A DNA stretch of 44,957 nt from Nostoc sp. NMS7 (GCF_017115085.1 NZ_JABXKJ010000099.1:1-44957); one strand, 5' to 3'. Numbered from the stretch's first letter, positions 16,636-26,476 are shown. Program-made: numbers and translations. The notes: generated from the letters alone by a model not told the origin.

Positions 16636-17241
16636 ATGCATCTGGATTTACCACAACTGATTAAATCACTCGGCTACTTTGGGGTATGGGCGATTGTCTT
16701 TGCTGAATCTGGCTTGTTAATTGGTTTTTTCCTGCCTGGAGATAGTTTATTGTTCACTGCTGGATTTGTCGCATCTCAGAATTTACTCAACATTTGGGTT
16801 CTGATTTTTGGTGCTTTTATTTGTGCAGTCTTAGGTGACAATGTTGGCTATTTTACTGGGCATAAATTTGGCAGAAGGCTATTTCAGAAGGAAGATTCAT
16901 GGTTGTTTCGTAAAAAACATCTTATCAAAACCCAAGATTTTTATCAACAACACGGTAAAAAAACGATTGTTTTAGCACGGTTTTTACCTATTGTACGGAC
17001 TTTTGCGCCGATTGTGGCTGGGATTGGTGCGATGCATTATCGAACATTTATGTCTTACAACTTAATCGGTGGGTTTCTTTGGACATTCGGCATCACCATA
17101 TTAGGGTTTTTCTTAGGAAAATCTCTGCCACCTGAACAGGTAGATAAGTATTTGTTACCGATTATTGGATTAATTATAGTTGTTTCTTTAGTGCCATCGA
17201 TTATTCATCTAATACAAGAAAATAGAGCAAACAAAAGTTGA
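16636..17241 (+). CDS. DedA family membrane protein
   Basis: The 201-residue protein is a DedA/SNARE-associated (VTT domain) polytopic membrane protein. Members are implicated in lipid (undecaprenyl-phosphate or phospholipid) translocation and envelope homeostasis. The diagnostic motifs are present: FAESGLLIGFFLPGDSLLFT, then GDNVGYFTGHKFGRRLF, and the basic loop VLARFLPIVRTFAPIVAGIG with the conserved Arg pair. About five hydrophobic segments are visible. The ATG at 16636 has GAAAGG upstream. It stands alone and is followed by a composite repeat element. Confidence 0.93.
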   Translation: MHLDLPQLIKSLGYFGVWAIVFAESGLLIGFFLPGDSLLFTAGFVASQNLLNIWVLIFGAFICAVLGDNVGYFTGHKFGRRLFQKEDSWLFRKKHLIKTQDFYQQHGKKTIVLARFLPIVRTFAPIVAGIGAMHYRTFMSYNLIGGFLWTFGITILGFFLGKSLPPEQVDKYLLPIIGLIIVVSLVPSIIHLIQENRANKS

Positions 17242-17323
17242 AATATTTTTTGTAGCTCCCTAGTAGATGTATTTTTGTATAAATGTTTCTCAATTGCCAC
17301 GGCTGTTTTGCTGGGAAGTAAAT

Positions 17324-17572
17324 AGGACTTACGCACGAGTTACAGAATCACGAACCGCAGAGGCGCAGAGAAGCCAGTGCGTTGGGCGGGTTCCCCGACT
17401 TGTTCGCGCAGCGTCTCCCCTTGGGAGAAGCAACTGGCACGACACGGAGAGAAGTCGGAGCGGCGGCTTCCGCCGTTGGCGCAGCCCGCCGCAGGCATCT
17501 GAACTTCTCCCAAGGGGAGACGCTGCGCGAACGGTGGAAATCAGAGTTTCAGAGATATTTTGCGTAAGTCCT
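17324..17572. repeat. composite MITE: AGGACTTACGCA ends with a nested palindrome
   Basis: Ends AGGACTTACGCA (17324-17335) and TGCGTAAGTCCT (17561-17572) enclose 249 bp. Inside, TTCGCGCAGCGTCTCCCCTT (17403 on) is repeated as its reverse complement near 17503-17530, giving arms of nearly 30 bp. GCCAGTGCG and GCATCTG mark a second palindrome type, also nested in the element at 40435. An open frame through it (17267-17590) is repeat-derived and not a gene. Confidence 0.75.
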
Positions 17573-17697
17573 AGTAAAATTAAACTCTGACGTTAGCTAG
17601 GGATTAATCGCAGAATTAGCCCTTTTTATCAAAGAAGTGCCAACGTCTGTTTTTAGCCAGACAACATATTACACCCACGGCCGAGTACCTTGATTAC

Positions 17698-18732
17698 TCA
17701 ACATTGGTTTGGATTTTCTAAAGGCAAGCGCAGTCGTTTGCGAAATTCTGGGTTATAGCAGGCTTGATCCCAATTTTCGGCTGCTTTTAACTTTTGAAAA
17801 GTTAGGTGACGAGCGCTTTTCAAGTTGGCAGTCTTGAGGTTGGCACCTTCGAGGTTAGCACCTTCAAGATTGGCATTTTCAAGGTTGGCATTTTCAAGGT
17901 TGGCATTTTCAAGGTTGGCATTTTCAAGGTTGATGTTGGAGAGTTTGGCACCTTCAAAGTTGGCATTTTCAAGGTTGGCGTTAGAAAGCTTGGCATTTTC
18001 AAGGTTGGCGTTGAAAAGCTTCGCACTTTCAAAGTTGGCATGTTCGAGGTCGGCATCTTTGAAGTCGGCATCTTTGAAGTCGGCATCTTTGAGATTGGCA
18101 TCTTTGAGATTGGCACCTTCAAAGTTGACATCAAATAAGTCGGCATTTTCGATTTGGGTACTTTGTTTGAGGTCAACTCTCTTGAGGTTGGCACGTTCGA
18201 GATCGGCACCTTCAAAGTTGGCACGTTCGAGGTCAGCATCTTCGAGGTTGGCACTCTTGAGGTCAGCACTCTTAAGGTCGGCACTGGTTAGGTCGGCATC
18301 TTCAAGATTGGCACTATTGAGGTCGGCACTCTTAAGGTCGGCACTGGTTAGGTCGGCAGTATTGAGGTTGGCACGTTTGAGTTTGGCGCGTTTAAGCTTG
18401 GCACTCTTAAGTTCGGCATCTTTGAGGTTGGCACTGGAGAAATTGGCATTTTCAAGGTTGGCACTGGAGAAATTGGCATCTTCAAGTTTGGCACCTTCCA
18501 GGTCGGCATCATTCAATGAAATATTATTCGGGGTTTTTCCAGCCTTAACCAGTTTTTCCAGCGCTTCAATTCTTGCTGTACTGTCTTTTTGTCCTTGAAG
18601 AGCTTCGACAGTATCCAAAAGTTGTTTTATTTCTATCTTTCTATATACAACATTTCCTACATATATTACTAAAACCACGAGGAGAATAGAAGCAAAACCA
18701 ATTGACCTAAAGCGATTCTTTTTTACGTCCAT
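17698..18732 (-). CDS. pentapeptide-repeat protein, membrane-anchored (paralogue 1)
   Basis: The 344-residue protein has an N-terminal membrane helix (about residues 12-29, FASILLVVLVIYVGNVVY), a short coiled-coil linker (DTVEALQGQKDSTARIEALE), and then roughly 45 tandem A(N/D)LxX pentapeptides (residues about 80-305), which fold as a right-handed quadrilateral beta-helix. It ends with a conserved LKAAENWDQACYNPEFRKRL tail. The repeats alternate long runs of ANLEN and ADLKS, and one irregular break (STQIENADLFDVN) splits the helix. The function is unknown. The paralogue at 18824-19705 shares the anchor, linker and tail, so the pair arose by tandem duplication. The repeats make several other frames open by chance. 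Confidence 0.93.
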   Translation of the reverse strand: MDVKKNRFRSIGFASILLVVLVIYVGNVVYRKIEIKQLLDTVEALQGQKDSTARIEALEKLVKAGKTPNNISLNDADLEGAKLEDANFSSANLENANFSSANLKDAELKSAKLKRAKLKRANLNTADLTSADLKSADLNSANLEDADLTSADLKSADLKSANLEDADLERANFEGADLERANLKRVDLKQSTQIENADLFDVNFEGANLKDANLKDADFKDADFKDADLEHANFESAKLFNANLENAKLSNANLENANFEGAKLSNINLENANLENANLENANLENANLEGANLEGANLKTANLKSARHLTFQKLKAAENWDQACYNPEFRKRLRLPLENPNQC

Positions 18733-18823
18733 AATACTTTGCTAAATAAAATCACAAACTCAACTTGATTGCTCCCGAAAGCTTCCCTCTTCAGACACAA
18801 CTTCAACTGCACAATAAAATTGG

Positions 18824-19705
18824 TCAGCATTGGCTGGGATTTCCTGGAGGTAAGCCTAGTTGTTTGCGAAATTCTGGGTCATAGCAAGCTCTCTCCCAAT
18901 TTTTAGCTGCTTTGAGCTTTTGAAGAGTTAGGTTTTGGGCATCTTGAAGGTTAGCACCTTGAAGATTAGCACCTTGAAGATTAGCACCTTGAAGATTTGT
19001 ACTCTTGAGGTCGGCATCTTCAAGGTCGGCATCTTTAAGGTTGGCATCTTCAAGGTTGGCACTCTTGATGTTGACACCTTGAAGGTTGACACCTTGAAGG
19101 TTGACACTGTTGAGTTTTGCACTCGTGATATTAGCACCTTGAAGGTTAGCACCTTGAAGGTTAGCACCTTGAAGGTTAGCACTAGTGAAGTTGGTGCTGC
19201 TGAGGTTAGCGCCTTGAAGGTGGACATCTCTGAGATTGGCACTGGTTAGATTGCTATTGCTGAGGTTAGCATTGCTGAGGTTGGCATTAGTTAGGTTGGC
19301 ACTGGTTAGGTCGGCACTGGTTAGGTCGGCACTGGTTAGGTCGGCACTGGTTAGGTCGGCACTCTTGAGGTCGGCACTCTTGAAGTCGGCACGTTCCAGC
19401 TTGGCACTGGTTAGGTTGGCACTCTTGAGGTCGGCACTCTTGAAGTCGGCATCTTCAAGGTTGACACTGGAGAAATCGACATCATTTAATGGAATATTAT
19501 TCAGGGTGTTATCAGCCTTAACCAATTTTTCCAGCGCTTCAATTCTTGCTGTACTGTCTTTTTGTTCTTGAGCAACTTCAACACTATTCCAAAGTAGTTT
19601 TATTTGGATCTTTCTCACTACAACAATTCCCACAAGTATTACTAAAGCCACAAGGGGAATAAAAGCAAAACCAATCGGACTAAAGCGATTATTTTGTATG
19701 TCCAT
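18824..19705 (-). CDS. pentapeptide-repeat protein, membrane-anchored (paralogue 2)
   Basis: The 293-residue paralogue of the gene at 17698-18732 has the same architecture: a membrane helix (FAFIPLVALVILVGIVVV), a QKDSTARIEALEKLVKA linker, about 36 A(D/N)L pentapeptides, and the tail LKAAKNWERACYDPEFRKQL. The repeat type differs, with blocks of ADLTS, ANLSN and ANLQG. Repeat number and type have therefore evolved separately while anchor and tail stayed fixed. The 91-bp spacer to the next gene allows co-transcription. It is likely exposed outside the membrane, and no enzyme domain is fused. Confidence 0.93.
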   Translation of the reverse strand: MDIQNNRFSPIGFAFIPLVALVILVGIVVVRKIQIKLLWNSVEVAQEQKDSTARIEALEKLVKADNTLNNIPLNDVDFSSVNLEDADFKSADLKSANLTSAKLERADFKSADLKSADLTSADLTSADLTSADLTSANLTNANLSNANLSNSNLTSANLRDVHLQGANLSSTNFTSANLQGANLQGANLQGANITSAKLNSVNLQGVNLQGVNIKSANLEDANLKDADLEDADLKSTNLQGANLQGANLQGANLQDAQNLTLQKLKAAKNWERACYDPEFRKQLGLPPGNPSQC

Positions 19706-20167
19706 AATTCCATAATACTTGATTAAATAAACTCACAAACTCAACTCGATTGTGCTAGGTTTACACTTTCCTCCTTTTTAAATGCCTTGGCTTCATTTAG
19801 TTGTTTCTCTAGAAGCAAATAATCAGTTGATTCATTGGCTTGTATTATAGAAAAGCAAAAAATCCTGAATATGACTTACTCGCTTCGGTAATTTTATTAG
19901 TATCAGTTTTGCATTATCACACAGAGTCTTAATTGAGGCAAGAGTTTTGTTTTACTCGTGCTGAGTTTTAGAAATAAAGAAAGCCATCAAAAACTCTCTG
20001 TCGTACACAGAAGTTACGACGCTAAAACGAGATATTCAGGTGGAATTAATAAAGCCTCTGAAATACGTGGTGAGTTGATGAGAAAAAATTAAAGATAAGC
20101 AAAAGGCAGGTAATCCCACCTTCTGCAAATGAATAAATATATTCACGCTCAGATTTGCACATTGGTT

Positions 20168-20204
20168 TGACAAATCTATGACAAATTCATGACGCAAAGG
20201 TGAC
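20168..20204. promoter_or_regulatory. four TGAC boxes at exact 11-bp spacing (possible response-regulator operator)
   Basis: TGAC occurs at 20168, 20179, 20190 and 20201, one per helical turn. Read on the minus strand the two best boxes are TTTGTCA separated by 4 bp (TTTGTCATAGATTTGTCA), which is the geometry of OmpR/PhoB-type direct-repeat sites and close to the enterobacterial Pho box. The nearest gene starts are 19705 (minus, about 460 bp) and 20940 (plus, about 740 bp). The regulator is unknown. Confidence 0.4.
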
Positions 20205-20382
20205 GAGATTGATTATGCTGCTTAAAAGTAGCAACTTGTTGACTGGTTGTATATAGGAAAGTGGCAATTTTAGACTAATCCTAAACTTGACTTTTTCCAT
20301 TTACTCAAACCGCGACGCTTCAGTTGTAACTCATATTTATTTAAATACAGCAATCCTAATGCACTATACATAAGAATACCCA

Positions 20383-20413
20383 GATCCCCGACTTTTCGAA
20401 GAAGTTGGGGATC
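20383..20413. repeat. palindromic repeat (GATCCCCGACTT type)
   Basis: GATCCCCGACTTTTCGAA is followed by its near-perfect inverse, ending in GTTGGGGATC, for 31 bp in total. This is a common stand-alone palindrome in Nostoc genomes. Confidence 0.65.
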
Positions 20414-20731
20414 TAAATCCAGCTTCAGGAAGTGAGATTCCACTCTACATTACTCCCCAATCTTAGATTAATTACCATCGTCATCTATACTAAGTTAGAT
20501 TCTACAGAGGTTGAATTTTATAACCAAAGTTGTATATACAGGAGTTATCACAAAGTAATTTAATATTCCCATATTACCTAAGTTTTGAAAACTAATTAAT
20601 ATTTAAGCAAATAAAATCTATCTAAATATAGTAATTTGAATGATTAGAGAATTATCTTAAAATATACAATAAAATACCATAAGCCAACAAAACTAATATC
20701 TGGTGACAAACTATTACTCGAAATATATTCA

Positions 20732-20842
20732 AGAATTACGCAAAATTATGAAATAACATAGGCGCATTTGCGGAGCGTCTCATTAGCGCAGCCTCTTTTA
20801 GAGAATAGAAGCAGGTTTCCGCAAAGTTCTTGCGTAAGTCTT
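20732..20842. repeat. diverged AGGACTTACGCAAA-family element
   Basis: Imperfect ends GAATTACGCAAAA (20732 on) and CTTGCGTAAGTCTT bound about 110 bp. The interior holds GCGGAGCGTCTCATTAGCGC and related palindrome words. It lies about 100 bp upstream of tamB and could carry or disturb its promoter. Confidence 0.55.
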
Positions 20843-20939
20843 AATATTGTGAAACCATAGCTTGTGACTTGCTGATACAACTGTAACTAGCCTGTCTCTC
20901 CCCTCACTCCAGAAAAAAGTACTGGTACTAGTAACGATC

Positions 20940-23900
20940 ATGACGCCATCTCCAAATTCAGAAAATAATCAGAAACCATCTAATCGTCGTCCCTGGCTGC
21001 TGCTTTTAGGACGTACTAGTTTGGCTCTGGGTGGGGTTCTGCTGGTTGGAATTGGAGTTGGTGCTTGGTGGGCTAAAAACTATGTATATAATGATTTAGC
21101 ACCGTTAGTCCAGCAAAATCTTCAGCAATTGCTTGGACGTCCGGTAAAAGTTGGGAAAGTTGAACGTTTTTCGCTCTCTAGTCTGAGATTTAGCTCTCTA
21201 TCGATACCAGCAACTCCCAGCGATCAAGATCAGGTGGTAGCAAAAGCTTTGGATGTGCAGTTCTCGCCCTTGGAACTCCTCTTTAACCGAAAACTAGCAT
21301 TAAATGTCACCTTAGTTCAGCCCAATGTCTACATTCAACAGGATAAAGATGGTGGTTGGGTGAGAGCGCAAATTAAGGCTGCGGAAGGACAAGGCTTTAT
21401 TCAAACTGAGTTGCAGACACTTCAAATTCAAGATGGTGATGTGGAGTTGATGCCATTTGCCGCACCAACTAAACCGAAAGGCTCAGTAATATTAGATCAA
21501 GTTGGTGGTGTTGCCCGATTTTCAGATCGAAATCAAAGGATCGCTTATGACATAAATGCTCAACTCGCTAGGGGAGGGGGTGTTAAAATCGTTGGCGAAA
21601 CCCAAGTAAAAGCTCAACAAACTAGCCTGAAGCTGCAAGCACAAAATTTACAAGCATCAGAGATAAGTCGATTAATTCAGTTGCCGATCGCTTTACAAGC
21701 CGGGTATTTAAATGCTGACTTAGGGGTTGAGATTCCAGCCAAACTGTCAGAAATAGCAGTTACGGGAACAGCTACAGCTAATCAAGTTACTGCTAAAATT
21801 CAAAATATTCCTCAGCAGGTTTCTAATTTTAATGGGAGTTTTGTATTTCAGGGTCAAACAGTTGCTTTAAATAATCTGAGTACGAATTTTGGTAAAGTTC
21901 CGATTCTAGCTAATGGAACAATTAATAGTAAAACAGGTTTTAATGTCTCGGCTCAGATAAAACCTGTTAACGCCAAAAATATCTTAGAGACATTGAATGT
22001 AAATTCGTCAGTCCCAGCTAGTGGCGAAATTCAAGCAAATATCCAGGTACGCGGCTTACTTCAGCAACCAGTTCTTAGCGGTACAGTCAGCAACACAAAA
22101 CCTATTCAAGTTGACCGCGTTCAATTTAAAAGCGTCAATACTGATTTCCGCTTAAATGCATCTCAAACTGCATCTCAACTTACTCTTTCCAATCTGAAAA
22201 TAGTCCCCGCAGCCGGTGGTGAAATTACAGGCGGCGGTGAAGCTAATCTGGGAGTTAAAAAGGATGTAATATTTAATGCTCAAGCTGAGGGAATATCAGG
22301 GGATATACTAGCACGCAGCTATGGCGTTACTTTACCGATCGCAGTTGGGAATGTTTCAGCAAAAGCCCAAATTTCTGGCTCACTTGGCAAACAGCCCTTG
22401 AAACTTGATATTACTAGTGTTCAGGTGACACCGCCAGCCGGGGGGCAAATAACAGCCAATGGTCAAATTCAACTGGCTCCCCAAGGTCAAGTAGGCGTAA
22501 ATATTCAAGCTCAAGGTATCCCCGGAAATGCGATCGCTCAAGGTTATGGCATTTCAACTCCGATTAATGTGGGTGGGATATCTGCGAACGCTAAAATCTC
22601 TGGTTCTTTAGGTAGTCCCTTAAACGTGAATGTGGCTCGTGTTCAGGCAAATCCAGAAGTGGGAGGGCAAGTCACAGCCAACGGTCAACTTCAGCTTGCA
22701 CCCAAAGGTAGGGTATCATTTAATGTGCAAGCAGAAAATTTACCAGGGGATGCGATCGCCCGAGCTTACAAAACTTCACCCTCGATTACCATTGGGAAGG
22801 TATCGGCAAATGCGAATATTTCCGGCACTCTGAGTAATCTGCAAACAGTAGCGCGGGTACAAGTGCCTACCGCCACCTATCCCACTAGCGGACGAGTTGT
22901 TGTTACCAAACAAGGACAGAATATCGTTTTCCCCGATGCCGTTTTGAACGTAGCAGGTGGGACAATCAGGGCTAGTGGTCAACTTGCACAAGAACGCTGG
23001 CAAGGAGTTGTCAACACTTCGGAAATTCAACTCAACCGTTTCTCACCCCAACTGCGAGGACGACTCAATAGCAACATTCAGTTATCAGGCACAACAAAAT
23101 CTTTCCAGCTTGCAGATATTCGCGCCGCCGGAGAAATCCGCCTTCCCCAAGGGATAGCACTGCTACAAAAACCCCTGACAGCCCAATTTAAGTGGAATGG
23201 ACAGCAGATTATAGTTGAAAACGCAAGTACCCCAGGAGTGAGTGCTAATGGGGCGATCGCGATTCAGTCTCCCCCAACTGGCGCACCCCAAATTGCCGGA
23301 TTTAATTTAAATGTACTGGCGCAGAATTTCAACTTAAAAAATACTGGCTTCAAAGTTCCTGGTGACGTCGCAGTAGCAGGGCTAGTTGATTTTAATGGAA
23401 AAGTTACAGGTACTCCAGATGTTCCCCAAGCTAATGGTAATATCCGGTTGCGGAATTTCCAGGTGAGTAACTTGGCATTTGACCGACTTTTAACCGGAAA
23501 CGTGAAATTTCAAGGGGGACAAGGTGCAAGTCTGCAACTAGCCGGGAAGCAAGATCGGATTGCGCTGAACCTGGGTGCAGATTATCGTCCCACTTCATTT
23601 TTAGTTAAACGTGATGGGGCAGTTACCACAGGAAAAACTGAGGGAGATAACTTGCTCATCAACGCCCAACAGTTTCCCATCGCTCTGATTGGGGGCTTTT
23701 TACCGAACAATCAATTGAAACCACTGGCGGGGCAATTATCGGGGAATTTAGTTGTCAATCTAAATAATTATGCAGTTGCGGGAGACGTTGCGATCGCCGC
23801 GCCTCGTGTTGCGAGAGTTGCAGCCGATGAATTTCGCGGTACGATCAATTATGCCGATGGTACTGCTAGCTTGGCTAATGGTCAATTGCGGATTGGAGAT

Positions 23901-26309
23901 ACCAACATCGCCCTGAGTGGAAATGTGCAAACAGGGAACGATCCGCAATTTAAATTTCAAGCTAATTTTGATCAAGCCAAAATCCAAAGACTTTTACAAG
24001 CGTTCAATGTCTTCGACTTTCAAGACTTTAATACCGGGTTACAGCCTCCGAAGTTGGCTAAAGCAGAAGTACTTAACACTGAATCTATTAGTTTGCCCGA
24101 TGCAGATTTAAAAACACAGTTAGCATATTTCTCAAAAGTTACCGCATTGGCAGCAAAACAACAGCAAGTAGAGACAAAAAAAACTCTATCTTTGCCCACC
24201 CTTGCAGAATTAACGGGTGCTTTAAGTGGAGCAATTACAGCCAATGGCTCGTTAAAATCTGGGTTGAATGTCGGCTTTAATTTTCAAGGTGCTAACTGGC
24301 AATGGGGTGAATACTCCATCAATCAAGTTGTTGCTCAAGGCACTTTTGCCGATGGTATTGTCACACTTTTGCCCTTGAGTGTGGGGATAAATCAAGGATT
24401 AGTGGCGTTTTCAGGACAGTTAGGAACTGAGCAACTATCTGGAAAGTTAAATGTAGCAAGTTTACCTTTATCACTTTTAGAGCCTTTTATCCAAAAATAC
24501 CCCATCGATATTACTGGGAAAGTGAATGCTGATGCCACATTAGCAGGTAGTTTAAAAGATCCTAGTGTGAAAGGGCAAGTGGCGATCGCGGATGCGACTC
24601 TCAACAAGAAACCTGTGCAAACAGGAAAAGTGAACTTTGATTACAACAAAGCTCGCTTGAATTTTGATAGTACCTTATTAGTCACAGGAACGCAGCCAGT
24701 TGCGATTACAGGTAGTGTACCGGCTCCTTTGCCTTTTGTGGCAGTGCAACCAGATAGCAATCAAATCAACATCAATGCCAATGTGCAGAATGAAGGATTG
24801 GCACTGTTAAACGTGTTTACCAACAATCAAGTCGCCTGGGTAGACGGTCAAGGAAAAGTAGATTTAAATGTTCAAGGTACTTTAAACGAACCGATTATCA
24901 ACGGAAATGCCACACTTAATAATGCAACTTTTAGCGCTCAAGCTTTATCTGATCCTCTAACGAATGTCACAGGAACAGTACAATTTAATGGTAAAACGCT
25001 GAATGTCGCAGGTATCCAAGGCACGTACAATAAAGGGCAAGTCACAGCATCAGGCATCCTGCCAATTTTTACTCCTGGGCAAGCCGCAGCGAATCCCCTA
25101 ACAGTATCAATTGCAGATAAACTCAATTTTAAGGTTGCAGGACTTTATGAAGGCGGTGTTGGCGGCGATATCGTAATTCGCGGAACAGCGTTAAAACCTG
25201 TAATAGGTGGAGAGATTAAACTCAGTGATGGTCAGGTGATTATTGGAAACTCGGCTACTACTAAGAAAAAATCAGCAGCGACAGCAGAAGCTAACCCTAA
25301 GGTCATAAATAGAGAACCGATTAACCCTAATGTCACACCTACACCAGAGAATAGCGCTAACCCAGTGATTACAGCAGAGAGTAGCACTAGCCCCGTAACT
25401 GCACCTAATTTACCTCTAGAGTTTGCAAATTTAAAGTTGATTTTAGACAAGAAGATTCGTGTTACCACTCAGTCTCTATTGAGCTTTGTACCCGGAGGAG
25501 CCGCATTCAGTCAGCCCCTATTGAGCTTTGAAGCCAAAGGCGACTTGACGATTAATGGTACATTAGCCAAGCCGCTTCCTGAAGGAGTCATTCGTTTGAC
25601 AGGAGGACGAGTGAGCTTATTTTCTACTGAGTTTACCTTGGCGCGGGGCTATGAACAAAGTGCGCGGTTTATTCCAAGTCAAGGACTTGACCCGACTCTC
25701 GATGTCCGACTGACTGCAATTGTACCGGAAGCATCGGCAAGGAACACTCAAATTTTGGAATCGCCATTGTCTGCTGAAGTCAGCGATGTTTCTGCAAACA
25801 ACTTTGGGACTTTACGTACCGTTACCGTTCAAGCCAGGGTGAACGGGCCAGCTAGTAAATTGGGTGACAGTCTGGAACTGACGAGTGAACCTAGCCGTAG
25901 CCGGGGAGAAATAGTTGGTTTACTGGGTGGCTCGATTCTGGGTTCTTTCGGTCAAACAGATGCAGGCCAAGGGCTGACTAATTTCGCTAGTTCTACCATT
26001 TTAGGTGGTTTGCAAGGAAGTATCACTGCGATCGGACAGGCTGTAGGTTTCAGTGAGTTTCGGATATATCCGACTCCATCTACTAATACTAATAAAGCAG
26101 CGATCGCTTCAGTTCTTAATTTATCAGCAGAAGGTGTGTTTGACATCAATAGAAATGCATCTGTTTCTTTATCACATACTCTTTCTAACAATGATGACTC
26201 TTTCGTTTACAATGTGCTATATCGACTTAATGACGAAATTTTGATGCGAGGCTCAACTGATTTGGGGGATGAAAATCAGTTCCAAGTTGAGTATGAAACC
26301 CGATTTTAG
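20940..26309 (+). CDS. tamB: TamB-like translocation/assembly module protein (DUF490)
   Basis: The 1789-residue protein is the cyanobacterial TamB type, a bridge-like periplasmic beta-helical protein thought to carry lipids, or aid protein insertion, between inner and outer membranes. Residues 20-45 (WLLLLGRTSLALGGVLLVGI) form the inner-membrane anchor. AsmA-like beta repeats follow (ARGGGVKIVGETQVKAQQTS). Residues about 425-630 contain three tandem ~75-residue units (GGEITGGGEANL, GGQITANGQIQL, GGQVTANGQLQL). A disordered Asn/Pro/Thr-rich stretch lies near 1445-1490, and the C-terminal TamB domain ends in YETRF, an aromatic C-terminus suited to an outer-membrane partner. No BamA/TamA gene is adjacent. 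A MITE lies just upstream. Confidence 0.95.
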   Translation: MTPSPNSENNQKPSNRRPWLLLLGRTSLALGGVLLVGIGVGAWWAKNYVYNDLAPLVQQNLQQLLGRPVKVGKVERFSLSSLRFSSLSIPATPSDQDQVVAKALDVQFSPLELLFNRKLALNVTLVQPNVYIQQDKDGGWVRAQIKAAEGQGFIQTELQTLQIQDGDVELMPFAAPTKPKGSVILDQVGGVARFSDRNQRIAYDINAQLARGGGVKIVGETQVKAQQTSLKLQAQNLQASEISRLIQLPIALQAGYLNADLGVEIPAKLSEIAVTGTATANQVTAKIQNIPQQVSNFNGSFVFQGQTVALNNLSTNFGKVPILANGTINSKTGFNVSAQIKPVNAKNILETLNVNSSVPASGEIQANIQVRGLLQQPVLSGTVSNTKPIQVDRVQFKSVNTDFRLNASQTASQLTLSNLKIVPAAGGEITGGGEANLGVKKDVIFNAQAEGISGDILARSYGVTLPIAVGNVSAKAQISGSLGKQPLKLDITSVQVTPPAGGQITANGQIQLAPQGQVGVNIQAQGIPGNAIAQGYGISTPINVGGISANAKISGSLGSPLNVNVARVQANPEVGGQVTANGQLQLAPKGRVSFNVQAENLPGDAIARAYKTSPSITIGKVSANANISGTLSNLQTVARVQVPTATYPTSGRVVVTKQGQNIVFPDAVLNVAGGTIRASGQLAQERWQGVVNTSEIQLNRFSPQLRGRLNSNIQLSGTTKSFQLADIRAAGEIRLPQGIALLQKPLTAQFKWNGQQIIVENASTPGVSANGAIAIQSPPTGAPQIAGFNLNVLAQNFNLKNTGFKVPGDVAVAGLVDFNGKVTGTPDVPQANGNIRLRNFQVSNLAFDRLLTGNVKFQGGQGASLQLAGKQDRIALNLGADYRPTSFLVKRDGAVTTGKTEGDNLLINAQQFPIALIGGFLPNNQLKPLAGQLSGNLVVNLNNYAVAGDVAIAAPRVARVAADEFRGTINYADGTASLANGQLRIGDTNIALSGNVQTGNDPQFKFQANFDQAKIQRLLQAFNVFDFQDFNTGLQPPKLAKAEVLNTESISLPDADLKTQLAYFSKVTALAAKQQQVETKKTLSLPTLAELTGALSGAITANGSLKSGLNVGFNFQGANWQWGEYSINQVVAQGTFADGIVTLLPLSVGINQGLVAFSGQLGTEQLSGKLNVASLPLSLLEPFIQKYPIDITGKVNADATLAGSLKDPSVKGQVAIADATLNKKPVQTGKVNFDYNKARLNFDSTLLVTGTQPVAITGSVPAPLPFVAVQPDSNQININANVQNEGLALLNVFTNNQVAWVDGQGKVDLNVQGTLNEPIINGNATLNNATFSAQALSDPLTNVTGTVQFNGKTLNVAGIQGTYNKGQVTASGILPIFTPGQAAANPLTVSIADKLNFKVAGLYEGGVGGDIVIRGTALKPVIGGEIKLSDGQVIIGNSATTKKKSAATAEANPKVINREPINPNVTPTPENSANPVITAESSTSPVTAPNLPLEFANLKLILDKKIRVTTQSLLSFVPGGAAFSQPLLSFEAKGDLTINGTLAKPLPEGVIRLTGGRVSLFSTEFTLARGYEQSARFIPSQGLDPTLDVRLTAIVPEASARNTQILESPLSAEVSDVSANNFGTLRTVTVQARVNGPASKLGDSLELTSEPSRSRGEIVGLLGGSILGSFGQTDAGQGLTNFASSTILGGLQGSITAIGQAVGFSEFRIYPTPSTNTNKAAIASVLNLSAEGVFDINRNASVSLSHTLSNNDDSFVYNVLYRLNDEILMRGSTDLGDENQFQVEYETRF

Positions 26310-26403
26310 ATTACGTACAAATTCATCATGATGTGTATTAACGATCTTGAGGTTGTTTTAGGCTTTTATTAATTATCCTTTGATCGTAAATAGACCATAT
26401 TGT

Positions 26404-26427
26404 GGGGGTTTAGCAATGCTAAACCCC
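26404..26427. repeat. perfect palindrome downstream of tamB
   Basis: GGGGTTTAGCA and TGCTAAACCCC form an 11-bp perfect stem. It is probably a dispersed repeat that could also serve as a terminator. At 26311-26340 a word (ACATCATGATGAATTTGTAC on the minus strand) matches 4768-4787. Confidence 0.6.
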
Positions 26428-26476
26428 TACGAAAGATGTGGCTTTTCACTTATATATATTTACTATTTATTGTCAA

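Larger units (their letters stand above)
19706..20939. other. 1.2-kb gene-poor spacer
   Basis: I find no convincing gene. Contents from left to right: AT-rich DNA upstream of the pentapeptide genes, the four phased TGAC boxes (20168-20204), a 33-codon minus-strand frame at 20270-20371 (MYSALGLLYLNKYELQLKRR) that may be the tail of a lost membrane protein, a palindrome at 20383-20413, an AT-rich block, and a diverged MITE at 20732-20842 just upstream of tamB. Confidence 0.55.

Noticed and set aside
17267..17590. 107-codon open frame downstream of dedA
   Set aside because: It runs through a MITE and its nested palindromes, and its residues are repeat DNA translated, not a protein.
17806..18598. 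Long open frames on both strands inside the first pentapeptide gene
   Set aside because: The 15-bp repeat period keeps several frames open. The products are monotonous (LALSRLAFSRL, MPTLKMPTSK) and only the minus-strand frame from 18732 has the anchor and tail of a real protein.
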